Origin: Gelidibacter mesophilus DSM 14095
Lineage (GTDB): Bacteria; Bacteroidota; Bacteroidia; Flavobacteriales; Flavobacteriaceae
NCBI RefSeq assembly: GCF_000423005.1
Contig: NZ_AUHD01000006.1
Coordinates: 248,001 to 312,000, forward strand
DNA: 64,000 bases
Direction: 5' to 3'
The notes beneath the pieces are model-generated. The model did no database searches, was not told the DNA's origin, and saw nothing but the letters and a program-made list of their open reading frames with translations. Below, in pieces: positions 27,014 to 35,844 of the stretch; the stretch's first letter is position 1; each line of letters opens with the position of its first letter. Position numbers and translations under genes: made by a program.

Positions 27014-28561
27014 ATGAAAAGAATTTTATTAGGGGCATTCCTAATGTGCTCAATGCTAGTGGTAACAGCTCAAGAGAAAGATGTTGTTATTGAAAACATC
27101 ATTAAGGAAGCCAATGAGAATTCCCAATTGGAAATTTTAGGGCATCAATTAATGGATGTGATTGGGCCTCGATTAGTGGGTACACCACAAATGAAACACG
27201 CACATGATTGGGCTGTAGCAACCTATAAAGAATGGGGGATTCCGGCAGAAAACGAACAATATGGCGAGTGGAAAGCTTGGGAGCGTGGCATAACCCATAT
27301 AGATATGGTTTCACCTCGTGTTCAATCTTTAGCAGGAACACAATTGGCTTGGAGCGCAAGTACAGGTCCAAAAGGCGTCACTGCTGAATTGGTTACCATT
27401 CCAACGGTTAAAGATTCCATGGCATTCAAAAATTGGCTTAAAAATGTCAAAGGGAAATTTGTCATGATTTCTGAACCCCAAATTACAGGAAGACCAGACT
27501 ATAATTGGGAAGAATTTGCTACGCCGGAATCTTTTGAGAACATGAAGAGTGAGCGTGATTCTTTGTCAAAAGAGTTTCATGCCAATATGCGACGCACAGG
27601 ATACACGACTCGTAATATTCATGAAGCCTTGGAAAGTGCCGGTGCCGTAGGAATTGTGACCTCATATTGGTCAAAAGGTTTTGGTGCCAATAAAATATTT
27701 GCTTCCAGAACTAAAAAAATTCCGACTGTCGATATCCAATTGGAAGATTATGGTATGCTTTACCGCTTAGTTGAATCAGGAAATAAACCTACCATTAAAA
27801 TTGTTGCAGAGTCTAAAGATTTAGGAGTAGCGCCTACGTTTAATACGATTGCTCAAATAAAAGGGAGCGAAAAGCCAGAGGAATATGTAATTCTTTCCGC
27901 ACATTTTGATTCTTGGGATGGAGGTACTGGAGCAACGGATAACGGGACTGGAACTTTAGTGATGATGGAGGCCATGCGTTTATTGAAGAAGTTTTACCCT
28001 AACCCGAAGCGTACCATTTTGGTAGGTCATTGGGGGAGTGAAGAACAAGGTCTGAATGGCTCTCGTAGTTTTGTGGAAGACCATCCGGAGATGATAAAAA
28101 ACATTCAAGCAGTATTTAATCAGGACAATGGTACAGGACGTGTGATTAATTTATCGGGCGCAGGATATCTACATGCTTATGATTATTTGACACGTTGGTT
28201 AAGTGCGGTTCCAAAAGATATTACCACACATATCAAAACCGAATTCCCAGGATCTCCAAGCGGTGGTGGTTCTGATAACGCGTCGTTTGTGGCGGCAGGC
28301 GCTCCATCGTTTAACTTAAGTGCTTTAAACTGGTCTTATTGGAATTATACATGGCACACTAACCTTGATACCTATGATAAAATTGTTTTTGATGATGTAA
28401 GAAATAGCGCCATCCTGACCGCAATTTTAGCCTACAAGGCGAGTGAAGATGACGTAAAAGTGTCTAGCGAAAAAATAATATTACCGGTAAACGAGCGTAC
28501 TGGTAAGCAAATGGAATGGCCCACACAACGTTCTCCAGAACGTAAAGGTGGCTTGGATTAA
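27014..28561 (+). CDS. Secreted M28-family zinc metallopeptidase
   Basis: 515 residues with a signal peptide (MKRILLGAFLMCSMLVVTAQE). The C-terminal half has the M28 di-zinc site: HFDSWDGGTGATDNGTG with His and Asp ligands, the WGSEEQGLNGS catalytic Glu pair, NQDNGTGR, and a final His in WHTNLDTYD. The middle (about 120-270) is a PA-domain-like insertion, as in carboxypeptidase Q and related aminopeptidases. It should remove residues from small peptides in the periplasm or outside. Single gene ending at a shared terminator. Confidence 0.92.
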   Translation: MKRILLGAFLMCSMLVVTAQEKDVVIENIIKEANENSQLEILGHQLMDVIGPRLVGTPQMKHAHDWAVATYKEWGIPAENEQYGEWKAWERGITHIDMVSPRVQSLAGTQLAWSASTGPKGVTAELVTIPTVKDSMAFKNWLKNVKGKFVMISEPQITGRPDYNWEEFATPESFENMKSERDSLSKEFHANMRRTGYTTRNIHEALESAGAVGIVTSYWSKGFGANKIFASRTKKIPTVDIQLEDYGMLYRLVESGNKPTIKIVAESKDLGVAPTFNTIAQIKGSEKPEEYVILSAHFDSWDGGTGATDNGTGTLVMMEAMRLLKKFYPNPKRTILVGHWGSEEQGLNGSRSFVEDHPEMIKNIQAVFNQDNGTGRVINLSGAGYLHAYDYLTRWLSAVPKDITTHIKTEFPGSPSGGGSDNASFVAAGAPSFNLSALNWSYWNYTWHTNLDTYDKIVFDDVRNSAILTAILAYKASEDDVKVSSEKIILPVNERTGKQMEWPTQRSPERKGGLD

Positions 28562-28582
28562 TTAACAATCCTATATAAAAGT

Positions 28583-28616
28583 AAAAAACCTTCAACAGCA
28601 ATGTTGAAGGTTTTTT
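28583..28616. terminator. Bidirectional terminator, M28 peptidase / metK
   Basis: AAAAAACCTTCAACA / TGTTGAAGGTTTTTT, a perfect stem with a GCAA loop and A and T tracts on both sides. It serves two convergent genes. Confidence 0.95.
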
Positions 28617-28635
28617 ATTGGAATTAGAACGTTTA

Positions 28636-29928
28636 TTAATTTATTTCAAAAGCTGCTTTCACCTTCTCCACATAATCCAACTTCTCCCAAGTAAACAACT
28701 CTACGTCAAGTGTTATTTTTTTACCATTGAATTGTTCAAAGGTTTTAGTAACTGTTTCATTAATTCTGCCCATATGTCCATAAGCCGCAGTTTCACTGTA
28801 CATCGGTTGACGAAGTTTTAAGCGCTCTTCAATCGCCGCCGGACGCATGTCAAAAATCTCGAAAATTTTATCGGCAATTTCTCCATCGGTTAAGTTAAAC
28901 GGACATGTGCCATAAGTATTTACATAAATGGAAGTAGGTTTCACCACGCCAATAGCATAACTGACCTGCACCAATATTTCGTCACAAACGCCTGCTGCTA
29001 CTAAGTTCTTGGCGATATGGCGTGTCGCATAAGCTGCACTTCTATCCACTTTACTTGGGTCTTTTCCACTAAATGCACCACCACCATGGGCGCCTTTTCC
29101 GCCATAAGTATCCACTATTATTTTTCGACCTGTAAGTCCAGTGTCACCGTGTGGTCCACCAATTACAAATTTTCCTGTAGGATTGATATGGTAAGTAATA
29201 TCATCATTGAATAAAACTTGGATGTGCTCAGGAAGTCCTGCCACAACTCTAGGAATTAATATATCAACAATATCTTTTCTAATTTTTTCCAACATTTCAG
29301 TGTCGGCCGCATTGATATCCGCTTTTGAATCTGATTTTGGTTTTAAAAAGTCATCATGTTGCGTAGAAACAACGATAGCAACAATACGTTGCGGTACATT
29401 ATCATCACTGTATTCAATGGTGACCTGGCTTTTAGAATCCGGACGCAAATAAGTAATGTCCTTATTTTCTCGGCGTAAAGCAGCCAATTCAATCATCAGG
29501 CGATGGGAGAGATCCAATGCCAAAGGCATGTAGTTTTCAGTTTCATTGGTAGCATAACCAAACATCATGCCTTGGTCTCCGGCCCCTTGTTCATCCTTGC
29601 TTTCTCTATCAACACCTCTGTTAATGTCGTCTGATTGCTCGTGAATTGCAGAAAATACACCACAAGAATTGCCGTCAAACATATACGCACTTTTGGTGTA
29701 ACCAATCTTGTTGATGGTATCTCGCGCTATTTTTTGAACATCCAAATAGGTTTGTGACTTTACCTCTCCTGCCAGAACTACTTGTCCTGTTGTTACCAAG
29801 GTTTCACAAGCGACTTTGGAGTCTTTGTCAAAGGCTAAAAAATTGTCTATTAGAGCATCACTAATTTGATCTGCTACTTTGTCTGGGTGTCCTTCAGAAA
29901 CGCTCTCTGAAGTGAATAAATATGCCAT
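28636..29928 (-). CDS. metK: S-adenosylmethionine synthase
   Basis: Makes SAM from methionine and ATP, the end point of the sulfur route in the following 24 kb. 430 residues, slightly long because of a Bacteroidota-type insertion around residues 180-205. Motifs: [63 protein letters not shown] and [20 protein letters not shown]. It is the only minus-strand gene of the methionine cluster and is divergent from metY. The 162-nt leader contains a SAM-II-like riboswitch, giving direct feedback by its product. Confidence 0.98.
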   Translation of the reverse strand: MAYLFTSESVSEGHPDKVADQISDALIDNFLAFDKDSKVACETLVTTGQVVLAGEVKSQTYLDVQKIARDTINKIGYTKSAYMFDGNSCGVFSAIHEQSDDINRGVDRESKDEQGAGDQGMMFGYATNETENYMPLALDLSHRLMIELAALRRENKDITYLRPDSKSQVTIEYSDDNVPQRIVAIVVSTQHDDFLKPKSDSKADINAADTEMLEKIRKDIVDILIPRVVAGLPEHIQVLFNDDITYHINPTGKFVIGGPHGDTGLTGRKIIVDTYGGKGAHGGGAFSGKDPSKVDRSAAYATRHIAKNLVAAGVCDEILVQVSYAIGVVKPTSIYVNTYGTCPFNLTDGEIADKIFEIFDMRPAAIEERLKLRQPMYSETAAYGHMGRINETVTKTFEQFNGKKITLDVELFTWEKLDYVEKVKAAFEIN

Positions 29929-29985
29929 ATACTCTTAATTGTCTTAAGGTTACGGAAGATTTGACGTTTCGCGTCGAAGGTAGTT

Positions 29986-30082
29986 TCCACTGCCTTTAGC
30001 ATTTTTATTCCACAATGTTGTAGAACTCATCCTCGGAATTTCCGATTCTGAAGAGGTTGCAATCAGTCAAATCTGTCCTCTC
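29986..30082 (-). ncRNA. SAM-II-like riboswitch (long-insert variant) in the metK leader
   Basis: Read on the minus strand: P1 arms GAGAGG (30077-30082) and CCUCUU; between them GAUUUG, ACUG and UUGCA in the order conserved in SAM-II. After about 45 nt comes UAAAAAUGCUAAAG, matching the UAAA...GCUAAAG block, then GCAGU, whose CAGU can pair with the loop ACUG to form the pseudoknot. Classical SAM-II has only a few nucleotides where this one has the 45-nt insertion with a small UCGG...CCGA hairpin. A metK leader is the expected context. Not tested against a covariance model. Confidence 0.75.
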
Positions 30083-30095
30083 AATTATTATCTGA

Positions 30096-30125
30096 CAAAA
30101 GTAAAAAAATTAAATGGATGGCAAA
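30096..30125 (-). promoter_or_regulatory. Promoter of metK
   Basis: On the minus strand TTTG (30125-30122), 18 nt, then TACTTTTG (30103-30096), a very good match to the Bacteroidota -33/-7 pattern. The transcript would begin near 30090, just before the riboswitch. Confidence 0.75.
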
Positions 30126-30334
30126 TCGTTTTAATTTTTTTTCATTTGAAATTAACGTTTGAAAATATTTTACATTTATTTTTTCACTCCATAAAGCCTT
30201 TGTTTATATGGGACAAACACCTGGTAGTTACGTAGGATATTTAGGTTATTTTAAATAAAAATCGTTAATAATTTGGAATTGTAAGATTTGTGTTGCAATA
30301 TTTGTGTTCACAAAGTTCAAAAACTTATTGAAGT

Positions 30335-30454
30335 GTTATCAAGAAAGGCAGAGGGATTAGACCCGGTGAAGCCTTAGCAACCCTTTATTCATAAAGAAGG
30401 TGCTAAATTCTACTTAATTGCTGATTCATTTATCAGGTAATTGGATAGATAACT
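30335..30454 (+). ncRNA. SAM-I (S-box) riboswitch upstream of metY
   Basis: P1 arms GTTATC and GATAAC close the element. Inside are AAAGGCAGAGGGATTAGACCC, GGTGAAGCCTTAGCAACC, and AAGAAGGTGCTAAATTCTAC, the conserved S-box core; P3 is CTTTAT/ATAAAG. Binds SAM and should turn off metY when SAM is plentiful. The following hairpin and T-rich run at about 30461-30493 may be the terminator of the expression platform. Confidence 0.95.
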
Positions 30455-30573
30455 AAACGTAATTACTCATCTGTAATTATTATTTTCTTTTTAGCATTTT
30501 TCTATTAGGTTCGTCAGTGATGACGCAATTGGCTTTTGTTTTAATTCATTTATTAACTCAAAAAATTAGAAAA

Positions 30574-31881
30574 ATGAGTACACAAAAATTCGCAACCCAA
30601 GCGTTGCACGCAGGACACGATGTTCAATCCAATGGAGGCACTAGAGCAGTGCCTATTTATCAATCTACGGCTTTTGTTTTCAAAGATTCTGATCACGCTG
30701 CAAACTTATTTGCGCTGGCAGAACCAGGAAACATCTACACCCGAATTAACAATCCAACAAATGATATTTTAGAGCAGCGTTTAGCTGCACTGGATGGCGG
30801 GATTGCAGCAGTGGTGACGGCCTCAGGAATGGCTGCAATTGCCACAAGCTTGCTGACGCTTTTAAGAGCGGGAGATCATATTGTAGCGTCTAGCAGTTTG
30901 TATGGCGGCACTTATAATTTGCTGAACGTTACGTTACCAAGACATGGAATCACTACCACATTTGTGGATCCATCAGATCCGGAAAACTTTAACAAAGCAG
31001 TAAAGGAAAACACCAGAGTGATTTTTATTGAATCCTTAGGAAATCCGAAATTGGATGTGTTGGATATCAAAGCCATTTCCAAAGTAGCGAAAGCAAATAA
31101 ACTGCCTTTATTTGTTGACAACACCGTTGCAACTTCCTATTTTGTAAAGCCTATTGAGCATGGGGCCGATATCGTGATCCATTCCTTGACAAAATATGTG
31201 AACGGTAATGGAACAGCCATTGGTGGAGCCATTGTTGATGCAGGAAAATTTGATTGGGCCAACGGTAAATTCCCTGAGTTTACAGAGCCATCTCCTGGGT
31301 ATCATGGCTTAGTTTATACCGATGTTTTAAAGAATGCGTCGTTTATAGCAAAAGTACGTATTGAAGGCCTTCGCGATTATGGTTCGGCATTGAGCCCTTT
31401 TAATGCATTTCAAATCATTCAAGGTTTGGAAACCTTGGAATTACGAATCAAACAGCACAGTAAAAATGCTTTGGAATTGGCCATATGGCTTCAGGAACAA
31501 GAGGAAGTCACTTGGGTAAACTACCCTGGCTTGGACAGCAGCCCTTATAAAAAGTTAGCAGATCAATATCTTCCTGAAGGAAAAAGCGGTTTGGTGACCT
31601 TTGGTGTCATTGGAGGTTATGAATCGGCAAAAACCATTGCGGACAAAACCAAATTATTCTCATTGTTGGCCAATATTGGCGACACCAAATCCCTCATTAT
31701 CCATCCCGCAAGTACCACACACCAGCAATTGTCTGATGAAGCTCAGGAAACAACAGGAACAACTAAGGATCTCATCCGATTATCAGTTGGTCTGGAACAT
31801 ATTGATGATTTAAAAGCCGATTTAAAACAGGCATTTAATATTGTGAAGGAAACCGTTTCACAAAGTTCAGCTAACTCTTAA
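30574..31881 (+). CDS. metY: O-acetylhomoserine sulfhydrylase
   Basis: PLP enzyme making homocysteine directly from O-acetylhomoserine and sulfide. 435 residues from the ATG at 30574 (MSTQKFATQALHAGHD); the earlier frame start at 30517 overlaps the leader and is rejected. Family marks: YTRINNPTNDILEQRLAALDGG, SSSLYGGTYNL, the SLTKYVNGNGTAIGG lysine segment, YHGLVY, and HPASTTHQQLS. Length and the C-terminal region fit MetY rather than cystathionine synthase. First gene after a SAM-I riboswitch; the OsmC and MetX-fusion genes follow closely, so the homoserine activator and sulfhydrylase are coregulated. Confidence 0.95.
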   Translation: MSTQKFATQALHAGHDVQSNGGTRAVPIYQSTAFVFKDSDHAANLFALAEPGNIYTRINNPTNDILEQRLAALDGGIAAVVTASGMAAIATSLLTLLRAGDHIVASSSLYGGTYNLLNVTLPRHGITTTFVDPSDPENFNKAVKENTRVIFIESLGNPKLDVLDIKAISKVAKANKLPLFVDNTVATSYFVKPIEHGADIVIHSLTKYVNGNGTAIGGAIVDAGKFDWANGKFPEFTEPSPGYHGLVYTDVLKNASFIAKVRIEGLRDYGSALSPFNAFQIIQGLETLELRIKQHSKNALELAIWLQEQEEVTWVNYPGLDSSPYKKLADQYLPEGKSGLVTFGVIGGYESAKTIADKTKLFSLLANIGDTKSLIIHPASTTHQQLSDEAQETTGTTKDLIRLSVGLEHIDDLKADLKQAFNIVKETVSQSSANS

Positions 31882-31892
31882 ATTTCATAACT

Positions 31893-32345
31893 ATGAGCGA
31901 TTTAGTATTTAGTGTGCAGGGCGAGAGTGCCTCTGCGGCGAAGTTTGTAGCCAAAACCAGAAATTTCACATTGGTAGTCGATGAGCCTGAAAATTTGGGT
32001 GGAACGGATGAAAACGCGAATCCAGTGGAATATATTCTCGCAGGTTTGGCAGGGTGTCTAAATGTCGTGGGGCATTTGGTGGCAAAAGAATTAGGATTTT
32101 CCTTAAAAAAATTGACCATTGAAGTTACTGGTAACATCAACGCCGACCGATTGTTTGGAATATCCACCGATGAAAGGGCAGGATTCAAGAAAATAGATTT
32201 AAAGTTAATTCCAGAAACAGACGCTTCGATAGAAGTTTTGGCCCAATGGTTAAGAATAGTTCAAGACCGTTGTCCTGTTAAAGATAACTTACTCAATAGC
32301 ACTCCTGTAAATGTGAGTGTGGAAAAACAATATGCTGTTCAATAA
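31893..32345 (+). CDS. OsmC family protein
   Basis: 150 residues. The OsmC/Ohr fold carries two redox Cys: Cys55 in LAGCLNVV and Cys127 in DRCPV, about the spacing used for peroxide or persulfide reduction. The family reduces organic hydroperoxides in some branches. Its place between metY and the MetX fusion, directly abutting the latter (stop at 32345, next ATG at 32346), suggests a role in the sulfur pathway, perhaps handling sulfide-derived or thiol species; that is inference. Confidence 0.9.
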   Translation: MSDLVFSVQGESASAAKFVAKTRNFTLVVDEPENLGGTDENANPVEYILAGLAGCLNVVGHLVAKELGFSLKKLTIEVTGNINADRLFGISTDERAGFKKIDLKLIPETDASIEVLAQWLRIVQDRCPVKDNLLNSTPVNVSVEKQYAVQ

Positions 32346-35300
32346 ATGTCACAATTAAATTTTATTCAAGTTAAAGATTTCCAATTAGAAGGTGGTAAGG
32401 CAATTGCATTAACATTGTCTTACCAACTTTTTGGTCAATCCTTAGGTAGTGCGCCAATTGTCCTGGTCAATCATGCCTTGACAGGAAATAGTAATGTTGC
32501 CGGAAAAGGAGGTTGGTGGTTGGATTTAATTGGTCCTGATAAGGTGATCGATACCAATGTCTATACAATTCTATCCTTCAATATTCCCGGGAATGGTTAT
32601 GATGGTTTTGTAATCGAAAATTATAAGGATTTCGTTGCGCGAGATATTGCCAAGTTATTTTTGCAAGGGCTGAAGGATTTAAAAATCACCAAACTTTTTG
32701 CTTTGATAGGCGGCTCATTAGGTGGGGGCATTGCTTGGGAAATGGCATTTTTAGCACCAGAATTGGCAGAGCATCTCATTCCTGTGGCAACTGATTGGAA
32801 ATCTACGGACTGGCTGATTGCCAATTGCCAAATCCAAGAGCAGTTTTTGGTCAATTCAAACAATCCGGTTCACGATGCGAGAATGCATGCCATGTTATGT
32901 TATCGCACGCCAAAATCTTTTAAGGAGCGGTTTCATCGAAGTAAAAACGACGATTCTGAAATTTTCAATGTTGAAAGTTGGCTACTGCACCACGGTAATA
33001 AATTACAGGAACGCTTTCAATTATCAGCTTATAAATTGATGAACCAGTTGCTGAAAACAATTGATGTGACCAAAAATAACGGAGATAATGCTGATATTCT
33101 AAATGCCATCAATTCAAATATCACCATTGTTGGGGTCGATTCAGATTTGTTTTTTACCGCTGAAGAAAATCGGGAAACTCAAAAACACTTGGCCTTGACC
33201 CACCCGAATGTGACCTACAGTGAAATCAATTCTGATCATGGCCACGATGCATTTTTAATAGAATTTGAACAATTGGAGAAAATTATAGAGCCAATTTTCA
33301 GACCTCATACAGCACATAAAAAAATGAAAATATTAAAATTTGGGGGTAAATCCTTGGCCAATGGCGAAGGTTTAAAACGGACCATAGCGATCATAAAGAA
33401 AAAAGTAGAAGACCATGAGAAAATTGCAGTTGTCGTTTCTGCTCGTGGTAAAGCTACAGATGATTTGGAGTCTATGTTGACTAAAGCATCGCGTCGGGAA
33501 GATTACCAGGCAGATTTTGAAGCATTCAAGACCTACCAATCTGAACCGTCACCGCTAGTTGACTTTACTCAGGAATTCTCGGCTTTGGAAAACATATTTC
33601 AAGGGGTCAAACTTTTAGGAGATTATAGCGACAAAATAAAAGCAGAGGTTCTGGCTTCCGGCGAAGTTATTTCTTCCAAAATGATTACCGCTCTGTTAAA
33701 GGAAGAGGGTGTTGATGCGAATGCTACAAATGCTACAAAACTTATTAAAACGGAAGGGGATTTTCTCAATTCACAACCTACCCAAAAATTATCCCGTGAA
33801 AATGTTTTAGCTCATTTTAAACAATTCAATGGTAAAGTCGTCAATATTGTCACGGGCTTCATTGGTTCCAATGCTAAAAATGAAACCACTTTGTTGGGAA
33901 GAAACGGTAGTAATTATTCAGCCTCTTTATTGGCAAATTATTTAGATGCCGAAGAACTCCAAAACTATACACACGTCAACGGTATTTATACGGCAAACCC
34001 TGAGTTGGTTGAGGATGCCCAAAAAATAAGGGAACTGTCATTTGCAGAAGCCAATGAACTTGCCAATTTTGGAACGACGGTTCTGCATGCTAAAACCATT
34101 ATCCCATTGTTGGAAAAAAATATCAAACTCCGGATTTTGAATACGTTTAATCCAGAAGATGAAGGCACTTTAATTTCAGCAAAAGCCAATACTAAAGAAG
34201 TCACCTCTTTATCGGTATTGGACAATGTGGCTTTAATAAATTTTGAAGGCCGTGGATTATTAGGGAAAGTAGGCGTTGACGCCAGAATCTTTAAAGCTTT
34301 AAGTCAGCAAAATATTAGCGTGAGTATTATATCTCAAGGTTCTTCTGAGCGTGGGATTGGATTGGTAATTGATGCAGAAAAAGCCACTCAGGCGGTTATT
34401 GCTTTGGAGCGTGAGTTTGAAAACGATTTTTATTCTCAGGATGTGAGCAAAATTGGGGTCATTGACGATGTGTCGGTGATTTCAATTATCGGAATTGAGT
34501 TGGGATCGTTTCATAAACCTTTTAATGCCCTAATTAAAAATCAAATCACACCATTATTGTTCAACAATACGATAACTGGTCGAAATGTGAGCTTAGTGGT
34601 TAGAAAGAAGCAACTCCATAAAGCTGTAAATGTTATTCATGGCGAGGTTTTCGGGATTTCAAAAAAGATAAATATAGCCATCTTCGGCCACGGCGGTGTG
34701 GGTGGTGCTTTGATCAATCAAATTTTAAAATCAAGAAATGATATCGAAAAGCGTAAAGGCATCAGCTTGAATGTTTTTGCGATTGCCAATTCTAAAAGAG
34801 TACTTCTCAATAAATATGGCGCAGATGATACCTGGAAGAATGCTATAGAACATTCTCCAAAAGGTTATACTGTTGAGGATATTATTGAATTTGCGAAAAC
34901 ACATCATTTAGAAAATCTAATTGCAGTGGACAATACGGCGAGTTCTGATTTTTATAATAATTACATCCCATTGGTAGAAGCAGGATTTGATTTGGTGTCT
35001 TCCAATAAAATAGCAAACACTATTTCTCATGATTTCTATACTGAGCTCAGAGAAAATTTAGATCATAATAAGAAGGAATATCTCTATGAAACTACTGTGG
35101 GTGCTGGTTTACCGTTGATTGACACCATTAAATTGCTGCATGAATCTGGTGAAAACATCACAAGAATCAGAGGTGTGTTCTCAGGAACCTTAAGTTATTT
35201 ATTCAATAATTTTTCAGTTCAGGATAAGCCTTTTAGTACAATTATTCAGGAAACCATTGATAAAGGCTTTACAGAACCTGATCCTCGTGAGGATTTTTCA

Positions 35301-35741
35301 GGAAACGATGTGGCCAGAAAACTGTTGATATTGGCCAGAGAACTCGATTTGCAGAATGAGTTTGCTGATATCTCCGTAGAAAATTTGATTCCAGAAGCCT
35401 ACCAAGAAATTTCGACTGCTCAGTTTTTAGAGCAACTCGAGGTCTTGGACGAAAAATTCCAAACCATAAAAGACCAACAAAAGGAGGGCCATGTGCTACG
35501 CTACGTTGGTGATTTATCTGGTGATCTCTCCAAGGACAAAGGAAATTTGGAAGTCAAATTAGTATCTATCCCATTGGATAGCACTTTAGGGCATATTAAA
35601 GGTTCTGACGCTATTTTCGAGATTTTCACTGAATCTTATGGCGAGCAACCTATCGTCATACAAGGTGCGGGAGCAGGTGCTGAGGTAACCGCAAGAGGCG
35701 TTTTTGGGGATATCTTGAGATTATCAAAACATATTAACTAG
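32346..35741 (+). CDS. Tripartite fusion: homoserine O-acetyltransferase - aspartokinase-like - homoserine dehydrogenase
   Basis: 1131 residues. 1-322: MetX-type alpha/beta hydrolase with nucleophile Ser124 (GGSLGGG), Asp265/267 and His300 (GHDAFL). 327-770: ThrA-like aspartokinase plus ACT domains. 775-1131: homoserine dehydrogenase with NAD(P) loop GHGGVGG, Lys888 (SSNKIAN) and Asp988/Lys992 (EPDPRED...NDVARK). The aspartokinase keeps KFGGKS and Glu440 but has lost key positions compared with E. coli ThrA: GSDY is GSNY (Asn523), TDVDG is THVNG (His543, Asn545), and CDPR is ANPE. It may be catalytically dead and only regulatory. The linker between MetX and the kinase is only about 7 residues. 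The enzyme would make homoserine and acetylate it for metY and metZ. Confidence 0.93.
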   Translation: MSQLNFIQVKDFQLEGGKAIALTLSYQLFGQSLGSAPIVLVNHALTGNSNVAGKGGWWLDLIGPDKVIDTNVYTILSFNIPGNGYDGFVIENYKDFVARDIAKLFLQGLKDLKITKLFALIGGSLGGGIAWEMAFLAPELAEHLIPVATDWKSTDWLIANCQIQEQFLVNSNNPVHDARMHAMLCYRTPKSFKERFHRSKNDDSEIFNVESWLLHHGNKLQERFQLSAYKLMNQLLKTIDVTKNNGDNADILNAINSNITIVGVDSDLFFTAEENRETQKHLALTHPNVTYSEINSDHGHDAFLIEFEQLEKIIEPIFRPHTAHKKMKILKFGGKSLANGEGLKRTIAIIKKKVEDHEKIAVVVSARGKATDDLESMLTKASRREDYQADFEAFKTYQSEPSPLVDFTQEFSALENIFQGVKLLGDYSDKIKAEVLASGEVISSKMITALLKEEGVDANATNATKLIKTEGDFLNSQPTQKLSRENVLAHFKQFNGKVVNIVTGFIGSNAKNETTLLGRNGSNYSASLLANYLDAEELQNYTHVNGIYTANPELVEDAQKIRELSFAEANELANFGTTVLHAKTIIPLLEKNIKLRILNTFNPEDEGTLISAKANTKEVTSLSVLDNVALINFEGRGLLGKVGVDARIFKALSQQNISVSIISQGSSERGIGLVIDAEKATQAVIALEREFENDFYSQDVSKIGVIDDVSVISIIGIELGSFHKPFNALIKNQITPLLFNNTITGRNVSLVVRKKQLHKAVNVIHGEVFGISKKINIAIFGHGGVGGALINQILKSRNDIEKRKGISLNVFAIANSKRVLLNKYGADDTWKNAIEHSPKGYTVEDIIEFAKTHHLENLIAVDNTASSDFYNNYIPLVEAGFDLVSSNKIANTISHDFYTELRENLDHNKKEYLYETTVGAGLPLIDTIKLLHESGENITRIRGVFSGTLSYLFNNFSVQDKPFSTIIQETIDKGFTEPDPREDFSGNDVARKLLILARELDLQNEFADISVENLIPEAYQEISTAQFLEQLEVLDEKFQTIKDQQKEGHVLRYVGDLSGDLSKDKGNLEVKLVSIPLDSTLGHIKGSDAIFEIFTESYGEQPIVIQGAGAGAEVTARGVFGDILRLSKHIN

Positions 35742-35755
35742 AAAAGAACGTTTTC

Positions 35756-35788
35756 AGACCTTTCAGGTTTTTAAAACATGAAAGGTCT
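35756..35788. repeat. Palindrome, AGGTTTTTAAAACCT family
   Basis: AGACCTTTCA...TGAAAGGTCT arms around an AGGTTTTTAAAAC core; the best preserved copy in the window, 15 bp after the fusion gene. Confidence 0.8.
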
Positions 35789-35792
35789 TGAA

Positions 35793-35830
35793 GGCCACAC
35801 CTAACGACATATAGTCGTGAATTACGTGGC
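35793..35830. repeat. Palindrome, GCCAC...GTGGC family
   Basis: GGCCAC...GTGGC outer arms and CGAC/GTCG inner arms. It follows the previous palindrome by 4 bp and ends 14 nt before the metZ start. Confidence 0.7.
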
Positions 35831-35844
35831 AAAAAATTCAAAAT

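Larger units (their letters stand above)
29929..30573. other. Divergent metK / metY regulatory region
   Basis: 645 bp without a protein gene. On the minus strand it holds the metK promoter (30096-30125) and a SAM-II-like riboswitch; on the plus strand the SAM-I riboswitch of metY and its expression platform (AATTAC/GTAATT hairpin near 30461-30478 followed by a T-rich run). The central 30126-30334 shows nothing certain. Confidence 0.7.
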
